From contig NZ_FOFF01000024.1 in NCBI RefSeq assembly GCF_900110755.1, forward strand, positions 1 through 64,000: a DNA stretch of 64,000 nt. Reading direction: 5' to 3'. How positions within the stretch are numbered: position 1 is the first letter of the stretch; each line of letters opens with the position of its first letter. Position numbers and translations under genes: made by a program. Source of the DNA: Streptomyces sp. yr375 (GTDB lineage Bacteria; Actinomycetota; Actinomycetes; Streptomycetales; Streptomycetaceae). This document shows, piece after piece, positions 7,228 to 15,095 of the stretch. The notes under the pieces are model-generated. The model made no database searches, was not told the DNA's origin, and was given only the letters and a program-made list of their open reading frames with translations.

Positions 7228-8614
7228 GGGTGAACCTGGCCCCGGGCTTGTGACCGGGGTCGTACGTCACCTCACCGCCGGCGGAGCGGGCCAGGCGTCG
7301 CGCCAGCGGCAGCCCCAGGCCCGCTCCGCCGTGTCCGTCGCCGGGGTCGGCCCGCCGGCCGGGCTGGAAGAGCTGCGCCGTGAACGACTCGGGTACCCCG
7401 CGGCCGTCGTCGGCGACGTCGATGCGTACGCCGTCGGGCTCGCGGCGCGCGGTGACGGTGACGTGCGAGGTGGCGTGGCGGACGGCGTTGGCGAGCAGCG
7501 GGCTGACGATGCGTTCGAGGAGGGCCGTCTGGACTCCGGCCTTCAGCGCCGCCCCCTCGCCTCGTACGTCGACCGTCACGGCGCCCGGTGTCTCCAGACC
7601 GGTGGCTAGTCGGTGCAGGGTCGGCAGGATCTCGGCCGTGCCGGGGGCCGTGGTCGTGGTCTCGCGGGCGTCGTCCAGCAGGGTGTCGCAGATGGTGCGC
7701 ATGGAGCGGGCGGCGTCGGCGATCACCTCGTGGGCGGCCTCGGTTTCGGCGGCCGAGCGCGGTCGGGCCTGCCACCAGTCGAGTTCGGCGATGATCCGGC
7801 TGAGCGGGGTGCGCAGTTCGTGGGACAACTCGCCGGTCAACTGCTGCTCATGGCGCAGGACGGCGCGGATGCGGTCCAGCAGCGCGTCCAACGACCCACC
7901 CAGGCGGGCGAGTTCGGCCGGGCGATGGACAGCGCCGAAGCGTTCCTCGGACGTTACGGCGCTCCACTGGGTGGCCTGGTCGGTCATGGTGCCCACGGGA
8001 CGCAGCGCGCGTCCGACCGCGAGCCGCGTCAGCAGGTAGGTGCAGGCGAGCATGACGGCGTCCAGGCACAGCGAGGCCAGCAGCAGGGTGTCGGCCGAGC
8101 TTTGGTAGGGGGTGAGGTCCAGCGCGGTGACGACGGTCGCGGTGTTCCGGGTGCCGGAGACGGGCATGCTGCACAGCCGGGCGGGGGCCGGTTCGGCGGA
8201 GGTCAGGCAATGCGCCCCGTGCTGCCGCGCGAGCCGGTCGGCGGCGCGGGCGAGAGTGCTGTCGGCTGTGGTGGACGGTGGCTGTTCGAGCAGCCGGGTG
8301 CCCGTGTAGATCCACACGTTCGTGTCGAGGAGCCGGTCGTCGGAGGCCTCCAGGACGCGCACCGTGGGGCCGCCGGTGTCGATGGTGGTGGCGACGGCGG
8401 CGGCCCGGGTGCGCAGTTCGTCGTCTGCCTGGTGCTGGAGGCGGTGGCGGATGACCGTGTTGAAGGCGACGGTGAGGATCACCATCAGGAGGGTGGCTGT
8501 GGTCAGGGCCACCAGGGAGAGGCGGCCGCGCAGGGTCCGCGGTGCCAGCCGGGAGAAAAGGGGGAACAGGGGGGACCGGGAGCGCGACGTGAGTCGGGGG
8601 AACCGGGAGTTCAT
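7208..8614 (-). CDS. Two-component sensor histidine kinase
   Basis: This 468-residue kinase has TM1 (about 32-53) and TM2 (about 175-198), with an extracytosolic domain between them containing Cys136 and Cys148, which could form a disulfide. A HAMP region follows, then HisKA with His265 in GELSHELRTP and HATPase motifs PLLANAVRH, DDGRGVP and GAGLGLPL. Its ATG overlaps the stop of the response-regulator gene by four bases (ATGA). It is the last gene of a four-gene leftward operon with two PAP2-type phosphatases and the regulator, so its signal may be linked to lipid or undecaprenyl phosphate metabolism; that link is inference from context. Confidence 0.92.
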   Translation of the reverse strand: MNSRFPRLTSRSRSPLFPLFSRLAPRTLRGRLSLVALTTATLLMVILTVAFNTVIRHRLQHQADDELRTRAAAVATTIDTGGPTVRVLEASDDRLLDTNVWIYTGTRLLEQPPSTTADSTLARAADRLARQHGAHCLTSAEPAPARLCSMPVSGTRNTATVVTALDLTPYQSSADTLLLASLCLDAVMLACTYLLTRLAVGRALRPVGTMTDQATQWSAVTSEERFGAVHRPAELARLGGSLDALLDRIRAVLRHEQQLTGELSHELRTPLSRIIAELDWWQARPRSAAETEAAHEVIADAARSMRTICDTLLDDARETTTTAPGTAEILPTLHRLATGLETPGAVTVDVRGEGAALKAGVQTALLERIVSPLLANAVRHATSHVTVTARREPDGVRIDVADDGRGVPESFTAQLFQPGRRADPGDGHGGAGLGLPLARRLARSAGGEVTYDPGHKPGARFTLRLPAG

Positions 8615-9309
8615 GACAGGCGGTGGCCGATTCCGCGGGCGGTGGTGATCGTCAGGGCGCTGTCCGCCTCGCGCAGCTTGCGGCGCAGCCGGGTCAGGTA
8701 CTGGTCGAGGGTGTTGTCGCTGACCTGGGCTCCTTCGGGCCAGCCTGCTCTGAGCAGTTCGCGGCGGCGCACGATGCCCCCGGACGCCGTCATGAGCGCC
8801 GCCAGGAGACGGAACTCCGTCGGTGTGAGGTCGACCTGGGTGCCGTGCGCGCTGGCGCTGTGCCGGACGGCGTCCAGGACCAGGTCACCGGCCGTGGCAA
8901 CGGGAAGTGGCGCGGCGCGTTTGACGGCCGCGCGCAGTCTGGCGGCGAGTTCGGCGAGGTGGAACGGCTTGGGCAGGTAGTCGTCGCCCCCGGCGGAGAA
9001 CCCGGACAGCCGGTCGGTGAGCCGGTGCCGGGCGGTCAGGAAGATGACGGGGGCCAGGAATCCGTTCGCGCGCATCGCCTGGCACACGTCCCGGCCGTCC
9101 GCGTCGGGCAGGCCTACGTCCAGGACGGCCGCGGCGATGGCACCGCCACCAGCGCAGCCATCGGCACCGGTGCCGGTACCGGTGGTCAGCCGCAGGGCGG
9201 TTGCCCCGTCCGGGGCGGGCACCGGGTCGAAGTCCTCCTCGCGCAGGCCGCGCAGCAGGACGTCACGCAGGGCGTGATCGTCCTCGACGACCAGGATCTT
9301 GGGGCGCAT
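8611..9309 (-). CDS. OmpR-family response regulator with receiver insertion
   Basis: This 232-residue protein has receiver Asp10/Asp11, phosphoacceptor Asp64 (VLDVGLPD), Thr92 and Lys114 (LPKPF), then a winged-helix domain with LTPTEFRLLAALM and TARGIGHRL. An unusual insertion rich in Gly/Thr/Ala (about residues 43-58, TGTGTGADGCAGGG) lies between helix 2 and strand 3, caused by a short ggt/acc-type repeat in the DNA. GGAGGACC stands before the ATG. The first 47 bases overlap the end of the PAP2 phosphatase gene upstream, and the end overlaps the kinase. It is the partner of the kinase at 7208. Confidence 0.92.
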   Translation of the reverse strand: MRPKILVVEDDHALRDVLLRGLREEDFDPVPAPDGATALRLTTGTGTGADGCAGGGAIAAAVLDVGLPDADGRDVCQAMRANGFLAPVIFLTARHRLTDRLSGFSAGGDDYLPKPFHLAELAARLRAAVKRAAPLPVATAGDLVLDAVRHSASAHGTQVDLTPTEFRLLAALMTASGGIVRRRELLRAGWPEGAQVSDNTLDQYLTRLRRKLREADSALTITTARGIGHRLS

Positions 9310-9991
9310 GGTCCTCCGTAGGCTCTGGGTCTGGGTCCGTCGTGTCTGTGGTGAACCCCTCGGGCAGCCACCGGGCGGCCGCGTACAGGGCGAGGCCCAG
9401 CCAGCCCAGCGCGAACAGCCAGCCGCCGACGACGTCGGTGAACCAGTGCACCCCGAGATAGACGCGGGTGAGCCCGACCAGCGCGCCCCAGCAGCCGAGG
9501 ACGAGGGCGATCAGGGTTCTGCCGCGTGGGGCGCGCGCGTACACGGCGATGACGAGGAGGCCGGCGGTGACCGCGGCCGTCGTGGTGTGGCCGGAGGGGA
9601 ACGCCCACCCCGAGGCGTGCGTGGCCCAGTCCACGGGGTCGGGGCGGGGTCGGGCGACGAGCGCCATCACTCCGTACCGCGCCGCCTGCGCCGCGCCGAG
9701 GCAGCCGAGGCAGAGCGCGGCGGCGATCGCCTGCCGGCGCGGGGTGCGCGCGGCGATGATCCCCGCCAGTACGGCGAGGACGTACGGGACGACTCCGGTG
9801 CCGGTGGCGGTCAGGCCGCGGGCGAGCGCCACCGCCACGTCCGGGCGGTGGGCTACGGACCAGGTCAGCAGGTCCTCGTCCCCGTACAGCGGCTGTCCGT
9901 CGCCGATCACGATCATGGCCAGTACGCCGAACGCCGTCCACGCGCCGAGGCCGACGACGCCCGCCAGGTCGCGCAGGTCGCCGCGTTTCAT
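9263..9991 (-). CDS. PAP2-superfamily membrane phosphatase (second of a pair)
   Basis: This 242-residue membrane protein has the three-part PAP2 signature: ARPRPDP (about 113-119), FPSGH (131-135, His135 the acid/base) and TRVYLGVHWFTD (175-186, His182 the phosphoryl acceptor). The family includes undecaprenyl-pyrophosphate and phosphatidate phosphatases acting on the outer face of the membrane. Its ATG overlaps the stop of the preceding PAP2 gene by four bases (ATGA), and its 3' end overlaps the response regulator by 47 bases. The C-terminal tail from about residue 210 is Asp/Thr/Pro-rich and probably results from the overlap. An open frame continues upstream without a likely start. Confidence 0.88.
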   Translation of the reverse strand: MKRGDLRDLAGVVGLGAWTAFGVLAMIVIGDGQPLYGDEDLLTWSVAHRPDVAVALARGLTATGTGVVPYVLAVLAGIIAARTPRRQAIAAALCLGCLGAAQAARYGVMALVARPRPDPVDWATHASGWAFPSGHTTTAAVTAGLLVIAVYARAPRGRTLIALVLGCWGALVGLTRVYLGVHWFTDVVGGWLFALGWLGLALYAAARWLPEGFTTDTTDPDPEPTEDHAPQDPGRRGRSRPA

Positions 9992-10647
9992 GACGCCGCC
10001 AGCAGGGGACGTAGTCGCGTGCCGGTGAGCCGGCGGACCAAGGCGTCGGGGCGGCGGCGCAGCGTGATCATCGCGAGTGCCGCGACGAGGGCGCCGACGG
10101 CCACTCCTGCGGCGACGTCGTGCGGGTAGTGCGCGCCGACCCAGACCCGGGAGGCCGCCATCGCGCAGGCGGCCACGGCCGCGACCGCGCCGAGCCGGCG
10201 GGAGACGAACCACAGGGCCACCGCGGCCGCTGCGGCGACGGCCGCGTGGTTGCTGGGGAAGGACCAGTCGCCCGGGGCCGGGCACGCCTCCAGGGTGGCC
10301 ACGCGCAGGCTCCGGCAGGGCCGGTCCTCGCGCACCGCCAGCTTCAGGGCGGCGTCCACCCCGTACCCCGCGACCACGACGACCGGCACCGCCAGCGCGC
10401 TCACCGCGGCCGTGGCGCTCACCCGCCGGGCCCGCCACCAGGCCACGGCCATCAGCACGGCGAACACCGCCAGTCCGTACGTCGACCAGGCCGCCACCCC
10501 GTCGTCCAGCCAGCCGGGCGAGCGGTGAGCGAGATTCACCACATCGGAGTAGGCGGAGCCGTCGATGGACGAGCCGTCGAAGGCGAGGGGCGTCCACGTA
10601 CCGGAGGCCGCGGACAGGGGGGCGGTCATCGGCGCGAGTCCTCTCAT
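9988..10647 (-). CDS. PAP2-superfamily membrane phosphatase (first of a pair)
   Basis: This 219-residue protein has a lysine-containing first motif KLAVREDRPCR, FPSNH (the usual PSGH with Asn replacing Gly) and SRVWVGAHYPHD, with several membrane helices. Likely substrates are lipid phosphates or pyrophosphates such as undecaprenyl pyrophosphate, placing it in cell-wall or lipid carrier recycling. It heads the operon PAP2-PAP2-regulator-kinase. A second ATG at 10629 (MTAPL) is possible. Its promoter must lie within 10648-10745, shared with the divergent blaI-type gene and its two dyads, so it may also be under BlaI-type repression. Confidence 0.87.
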   Translation of the reverse strand: MRGLAPMTAPLSAASGTWTPLAFDGSSIDGSAYSDVVNLAHRSPGWLDDGVAAWSTYGLAVFAVLMAVAWWRARRVSATAAVSALAVPVVVVAGYGVDAALKLAVREDRPCRSLRVATLEACPAPGDWSFPSNHAAVAAAAAVALWFVSRRLGAVAAVAACAMAASRVWVGAHYPHDVAAGVAVGALVAALAMITLRRRPDALVRRLTGTRLRPLLAAS

Positions 10648-10689
10648 ACTGGAAGTGCGGGCGCACGCGGAGGCGGGGCGACCGGGTGA

Positions 10690-10724
10690 CTACAATTCTG
10701 TAGACGGTCTACTGAACTGTAGAC
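10690..10724. promoter_or_regulatory. Two perfect dyad operators for the BlaI-type repressor
   Basis: CTACAATTCTGTAG (10690-10703) is a 5-bp inverted repeat around ATTC. GTCTACTGAACTGTAGAC (10707-10724) is a 6-bp inverted repeat around TGAACT. Both contain the TACA/TGTA-type half-sites known for BlaI/MecI-family winged-helix repressors, and the TGTAGACG segment occurs twice, 19 bases apart. They lie 25-59 bases before the repressor's ATG and 43-77 bases before the divergent PAP2 gene, so one repressor could control both directions. Confidence 0.75.
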
Positions 10725-10748
10725 GAAGATGGGGTGAGGATCGTTCCC

Positions 10749-11120
10749 ATGACCGACGCGAAGGACGAACGCCGACCGGCCGGCGAGCTCGAAGCCGCCG
10801 TCATGGCGGCCCTGTGGGCCGCCGACGCGCCCCTCACCCCGGGGCAGGTGCAGGTCGAACTCGCCGCCGACCTGGCCCGTACGACGGTGACGACGACCCT
10901 GTCCCGCCTGTACGACAAGGGTGTCGTCGACCGCCGTCCGCAGGGCCGCGGCTACGCCTACCACCCCGTGCAGGACGCCCAGGGCCTCACCGCCCGCCGC
11001 ATGCACACCGAGCTGGACCGTGACGCCGACCGCGAGACCGTCCTGGCCCGCTTCGTCGCCCAGCTCGATCCGGACGACGAACAGCTCCTGCGCCGGCTGC
11101 TGGAGGCCGACGACCGATGA
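10749..11120 (+). CDS. BlaI/MecI/CopY-family winged-helix repressor
   Basis: This 123-residue protein matches BlaI/CopY repressors: an N-terminal winged helix (GELEAAVMAALWAADAPLT, then ARTTVTTTLSRLYDKGVV as recognition helix and GYAYHPV in the wing) and a C-terminal dimerisation helix region (about 85-123). The ATG is eight bases after GGTGAGGA. The stop overlaps the M56 peptidase start (ATGA). In the best-known systems a membrane M56 peptidase triggers loss of repression; here the partner peptidase is encoded next door and the two perfect dyads are immediately upstream, so autoregulation is likely. Confidence 0.92.
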   Translation: MTDAKDERRPAGELEAAVMAALWAADAPLTPGQVQVELAADLARTTVTTTLSRLYDKGVVDRRPQGRGYAYHPVQDAQGLTARRMHTELDRDADRETVLARFVAQLDPDDEQLLRRLLEADDR

Positions 11121-12058
11121 CCGCCCTGCTGCTGATTCCGCTCCTGCTGCCCTTCGCGATGCCGCCGCTCGCCCGGCGGGCCCTGGACCGGCTGGCCCCG
11201 GCCGCCGCCTTGTGGGCGCTCACCGCCGCCGCCCTGGTACTGGCGGGCGCGTGTGTGGCCGCGCTCGGCGCGCTCGTCCTGACCGGACTGCTCGAGCTGC
11301 CCGCGTTCGCGGCGCTCGGCGAACTCGTCCACCCCCTGCGCACACCGGCGGGCTACCCGGTGCTGCCCGCGGCCGCGCTCGCCACCGGCCTGCTCACCGT
11401 CGGGGCCTGGACCCTCGCGCGCTCGGCCCTGCGCCAGACGCGCGCCTTCCGCACCGCCCGCGCCGAGGCCGACCGGCGGCCCGCCGCGGGCGACCTGTGC
11501 GTGGTCGACTCGCCACAGCCGGACGCGTACGCCCTTCCCGGCCGCCCGCACCGCATCGTCGTCACCACCGCCATGCTGCGCAGTCTCGGCCCGGACGAGC
11601 GCGACGCCCTCTTCTCCCACGAACGCGCCCACAACCGGAGCGGCCACCACTACTTCCTGGCCGCCGCCGAACTCGCCGCCCACTGCCACCCCGCGCTGCG
11701 CCCGGTCCGCACCGCCATCCGCCTGGCCGCGGAACGCGCCGCCGACGAGGCCGCGGCCGCCGCCGTGGGCGACCGCCGCCTGCTGGCCCGCGCCATCGCC
11801 CGCGCCGCCCTCGCCGGCCAGGCCGCCCGCACCACCCCTCCCACCCGCCCGGACTTCGCCCCCGGGGCGACCACCGGCCCTGTGCCCCGCCGCGTCGCGG
11901 CCCTCCTCGCCGCCCCTGCGGGCCGCCCCCGGCGGTCGATGTGCTGGATCGCCCTCCTCCTCGCCACCTGCGCGACCCTGTCAGCCACCGCCGCCGCGAC
12001 CGGTGTCGTCGCCTTCCACCACGAGGTCGAGGTCGCCCAGGGCGAAGAGCCCCGCTGA
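11117..12058 (+). CDS. M56-family membrane zinc metallopeptidase
   Basis: This 313-residue protein has N-terminal hydrophobic helices (about 2-20, 33-58, 83-100), a cytosolic metallopeptidase domain with HERAH (residues 168-172, the zinc HExxH motif), and downstream ERAADEAAAAAVG (third-ligand region), then a C-terminal membrane helix (about 275-300). BlaR1-type sensor/penicillin-binding sequences are absent; this is the short actinobacterial form. It overlaps the BlaI-type gene by ATGA and probably inactivates that repressor on an unknown signal. The next gene lies in the same frame just after its stop. Confidence 0.9.
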   Translation: MTALLLIPLLLPFAMPPLARRALDRLAPAAALWALTAAALVLAGACVAALGALVLTGLLELPAFAALGELVHPLRTPAGYPVLPAAALATGLLTVGAWTLARSALRQTRAFRTARAEADRRPAAGDLCVVDSPQPDAYALPGRPHRIVVTTAMLRSLGPDERDALFSHERAHNRSGHHYFLAAAELAAHCHPALRPVRTAIRLAAERAADEAAAAAVGDRRLLARAIARAALAGQAARTTPPTRPDFAPGATTGPVPRRVAALLAAPAGRPRRSMCWIALLLATCATLSATAAATGVVAFHHEVEVAQGEEPR

Positions 12059-12069
12059 GCCCGCCCCCG

Positions 12070-12277
12070 GTGGTCGGCATCGACCCTTCTTTCCGAAATC
12101 CGCGCCCCCTTCGCCGACGCCTCCCCGTCATCCCCATCGCACTCCTCGTCCTCCTCGTCGTGGGAGGCGGGGCCGCCGCTGCTGTTCCACATCGACCGGG
12201 ACGAGCACTCGCTGCCCGCGCAGCTCAACTGGCGGGGGACGGACGGCGCGGAGTCGGCCATCAGCTTCCAGTCCAAC
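12070..12277 (+). pseudogene. Probable out-of-frame N-terminus of the discoidin-like protein
   Basis: From a GTG at 12070, one frame reads a short cytosolic leader, an RRR cluster and a clear membrane helix (IPIALLVLLVVGGG). The next recognisable sequence, LLFHIDRDEHSLPAQLNW, is in a different frame that has no start codon before 12278. Removing one G from the G4 run at 12169-12172 joins the two into one continuous reading. This is either a real frameshift mutation, a programmed slip, or a sequencing/assembly indel. If repaired, the gene would span 12070-13168 and begin 12 bases after the M56 peptidase. Confidence 0.55.
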
Positions 12278-13168
12278 ATGTCCGACTTCCACGGCAGTCA
12301 CCGTGCCGCCGACGGCGCCGTCTACGAGTACCGCGGTCGCCTCACCGGCAGTTGGACGTCCCTCGAGGGTCTCGACGACGCCCCGGAGTCCCGTACGCAC
12401 CGCTTCCGCACGGAGGAGGGCTGGGGCGGCGGCTGGCACGCCTCGCCCGAGTTGCGGCTGCTGGTGGACGACGGCGCGGCTCCCGTCGAGCGGGTGTCCT
12501 GGCGCGACCAGCGAGGCAACTCCGGTGCGGTCATGCTCCAGGCCGCGACGGGCGGCGACGTCAAGGTCACCGAAGTGGAGGCCAGCGAGGAACACGACGG
12601 CGGATGGGAGATCGCGGCCAACCTCCTGAACGACTCCCGCAACAAGTGGCTGACCTTCGACGACAGCGCCCTGCTCGACTTCACCCTCGCCCGCCCCGCC
12701 GCCCTCGCGTCGTACTCCCTGACGTCGGCGAACGACTGCCCCGACCGCGACCCCCGCGACTGGACCCTCCTCGGCTCCTTCGACGGCCACACCTGGACGC
12801 CGCTGGACTCCCGTACCGGGGAAACCTTCAACAGCCGCTTCCAGAACAGGGAGTTCGTCCTGCGGGCCGCCGCCCGCGCCACCGCCTATCGCCACTATCG
12901 GCTGGAGATCAGCGCCAACTCCGGCGCGGAGGAGACCCAGCTCGCCCAGGTCCGTTTCGTCGAACCCCCCGCCGGTCAGGGCTTCGTGGGCTACTACCAG
13001 CGCCACAACGAGGGCCCCATCGGCTATCGCGGTACGCCGGTCCCCGCGCCGAAGACCACCGGCGCCGACGCGACCGAGGTGGCCCTGGACCTGGAGGCGG
13101 CCGTGCAGTCCCTGACCGACACCGCCCAGACCCTCGCCGCGCTGGCGGCCCGCCTCCGCAGCAGTTGA
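12278..13168 (+). CDS. Discoidin (F5/8 type C)-like domain protein, N-terminus likely lost by frameshift
   Basis: This 296-residue open frame begins in the middle of conserved-looking sequence: in-frame coding character continues upstream of the ATG (FHIDRDEHSL) but without a start codon. A beta-rich region (about 1-105) is followed by a discoidin-like domain (about 105-230) with LNDSRNKWLTF, DWTLLGSFDGHTW and YRHYRLEISAN, features of F5/8C domains that bind carbohydrate or surfaces. A tail with a weak amphipathic helix (about 262-293) follows. Repaired, it would be a membrane-anchored extracellular binding protein downstream of the BlaI/M56 pair. As it stands the product would lack its membrane anchor. 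Confidence 0.65.
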   Translation: MSDFHGSHRAADGAVYEYRGRLTGSWTSLEGLDDAPESRTHRFRTEEGWGGGWHASPELRLLVDDGAAPVERVSWRDQRGNSGAVMLQAATGGDVKVTEVEASEEHDGGWEIAANLLNDSRNKWLTFDDSALLDFTLARPAALASYSLTSANDCPDRDPRDWTLLGSFDGHTWTPLDSRTGETFNSRFQNREFVLRAAARATAYRHYRLEISANSGAEETQLAQVRFVEPPAGQGFVGYYQRHNEGPIGYRGTPVPAPKTTGADATEVALDLEAAVQSLTDTAQTLAALAARLRSS

Positions 13169-13358
13169 CTCCGTGCCCGTCACGGCGAAGTGCGCCGACG
13201 CCGACTTGCCCCGTGCGGCCGCTCCGGCGCGCGGCGCGGTGCCGTCGGTGCTTCCTCGCGCCCGTGCCCGCCACCCGGATGGCGGAGCCGCCGACCCCGT
13301 CACCGCGCGAGGCTGTCGACGACGGACGACCACAGCCTGACGTGGAGGTATCGACGAC

Positions 13359-15095
13359 ATGACCACGGCATCCACCGGTCCCGCTCCCGGTCCCGCTCCC
13401 GGTCCCAGTCCTGCTTCTGGTTCCGGGCCCGTCGGCCCGACCGAGGTCGGGCCGGGCGACGCGCGCTACGAGGCGCTGCGCCGGGGCTTCAACCAGCGCT
13501 GGATCGCCTCTCCCGAGTACGTCGTGGTGGCCGCCGGTACCGCCGACGTGGTCGCCGCCCTCGGCACCTTCCTCACCCGCACCGCCGGGGGATCGTCGCC
13601 GGGCCGGATCACCGTCCGCTCCGGCGGGCACTGCTACGAGAACTTCGTCTGCGGTGACGACGTCGCCGTCATCATCGACGTCAGCAGCATGAACGGCGTC
13701 TACTACGACCCCCGGATGGACGCCTACTGCGTCGAGGCGGGCGCGACGAACTGGGAGACCATCACCCAGCTCCACCGCCGCTACGGCCTCGCCGTGCCCG
13801 GCGGTTCGTGCTACTCGGTCGGTGCGGGCGGTCACATCTCCGGTGGCGGCTTCGGCCTGCTGTCGCGGCTGCACGGCCTCACCGTCGACCACCTCTACGC
13901 CGTCGAGGTGGTCACCGTCCGCGACCTGACCCACGCCGAGGTCACCGTGGCCCGCAAGGACTCGTCGGAGCCCGCGCTGCGCGACCTGTGGTGGGCGCAC
14001 ACCGGCGGCGGGGGCGGCAACTTCGGCGTGGTCACCAGGTATTGGTTCCGCGGTCTTCCCCAGCCGCCCGCGCAGGTGCTCACCCGGGCGTTGTCGTGGG
14101 ACTGGGGGATGTTCAAGCGGGACCGGGACAAGTTCAAGGGCCTGGTGCGCCGTTACGGCGAGTTCTTCGAGGGCGAGCGCACCGGCGAAGGGCCGGACAT
14201 CCTGCGGGAGTTCGACTGGCACGACATGTTCACCCTGCTCAAACTGACCAACCACGCGGCCGGAAAGGTCGGCCTCGTCCTCCAACTCGACGGCACCCGC
14301 GAGGACTCGATCGAGCGCCTCAACCGCTTCCTCGACTGGCTCGCCCCCGAAGACACCTACCCGCAGACCCCGTTCGACGTTCAGGTGGGCGAACACCCGG
14401 CGCTCTACGACCACTTCGTCCCCACCCGGCTGCCCTGGCTCACGGCGACGCAGAACCTCAACGGCTCCGGCCCGAGCCGGTGCGGCAAGTACAAGTCCGC
14501 CTACCACACGGCCAACTTCACCGAGCGCCAGCTCGACGCGATCTTCGACCGCCTCACCGACGAGACGTACACCAACGATCAGGCGCTGCTCCAGGTGGAC
14601 TCCTACGGCGGCCGGATCAACGACGTCGACCCGTCCGCGACGGCGGTCCCGCAGCGCTCGTCCGTGCTGAAACTCCAGTACCAGGCGTACTGGACCTGGG
14701 GCGAGGACGCCAACCACGACGGCGTCTACGACTACCAGGACGCCCTTGCCGACCCGTCCATCGCCGAGCCCCACCTGACCTGGATCCGCGACTTCTACGA
14801 GGACGTGTACATGGAGACCGGCGGCGTCCCGGTAGTCCCGGACCCGGACCCGGACCAGGACCGAAATCCGGACCCGAATGTGCTCGACGAGGTCAACACC
14901 GACGGCTGCTACGTCAATTACCCGGACGTCGACCTCGGCGACAGCGCGCACAACGCCTCCGACCAGCCCTGGTACCACCTCTACTACGGCGCCAACTACG
15001 CCCGACTCCAGCGCGCCAAGGCTTACTGGGACCCACGGAACGTCTTCCGCCACGCCCAGTCGATCGAACTGCCGGGAACACAGCGGCGCGAGTGA
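13359..15095 (+). CDS. FAD-linked oxidase, berberine-bridge/BBE type with bicovalent flavin
   Basis: This 578-residue oxidase has a PCMH-type FAD domain and a C-terminal BBE motif (YHLYYGANYARLQRAKAYWDP). RSGGHCYENF contains His91, and GGSCYSVGAGGHISGGGFG contains Cys151, the two residues that attach FAD at 8-alpha and C6 in bicovalent enzymes such as berberine bridge enzyme and glucooligosaccharide oxidase. Family members oxidise sugars, alkaloids or antibiotic intermediates. No signal peptide is seen. The N-terminus (about 7-25) is a Pro/Gly/Ala run and an Asp/Pro-rich insertion (about 490-507, PDPDPDQDRNPDPN) interrupts the C-terminal half; both come from short tandem DNA repeats. The ATG has GTGGAGGT upstream. 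It ends exactly where the convergent monooxygenase ends. Confidence 0.9.
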   Translation: MTTASTGPAPGPAPGPSPASGSGPVGPTEVGPGDARYEALRRGFNQRWIASPEYVVVAAGTADVVAALGTFLTRTAGGSSPGRITVRSGGHCYENFVCGDDVAVIIDVSSMNGVYYDPRMDAYCVEAGATNWETITQLHRRYGLAVPGGSCYSVGAGGHISGGGFGLLSRLHGLTVDHLYAVEVVTVRDLTHAEVTVARKDSSEPALRDLWWAHTGGGGGNFGVVTRYWFRGLPQPPAQVLTRALSWDWGMFKRDRDKFKGLVRRYGEFFEGERTGEGPDILREFDWHDMFTLLKLTNHAAGKVGLVLQLDGTREDSIERLNRFLDWLAPEDTYPQTPFDVQVGEHPALYDHFVPTRLPWLTATQNLNGSGPSRCGKYKSAYHTANFTERQLDAIFDRLTDETYTNDQALLQVDSYGGRINDVDPSATAVPQRSSVLKLQYQAYWTWGEDANHDGVYDYQDALADPSIAEPHLTWIRDFYEDVYMETGGVPVVPDPDPDQDRNPDPNVLDEVNTDGCYVNYPDVDLGDSAHNASDQPWYHLYYGANYARLQRAKAYWDPRNVFRHAQSIELPGTQRRE

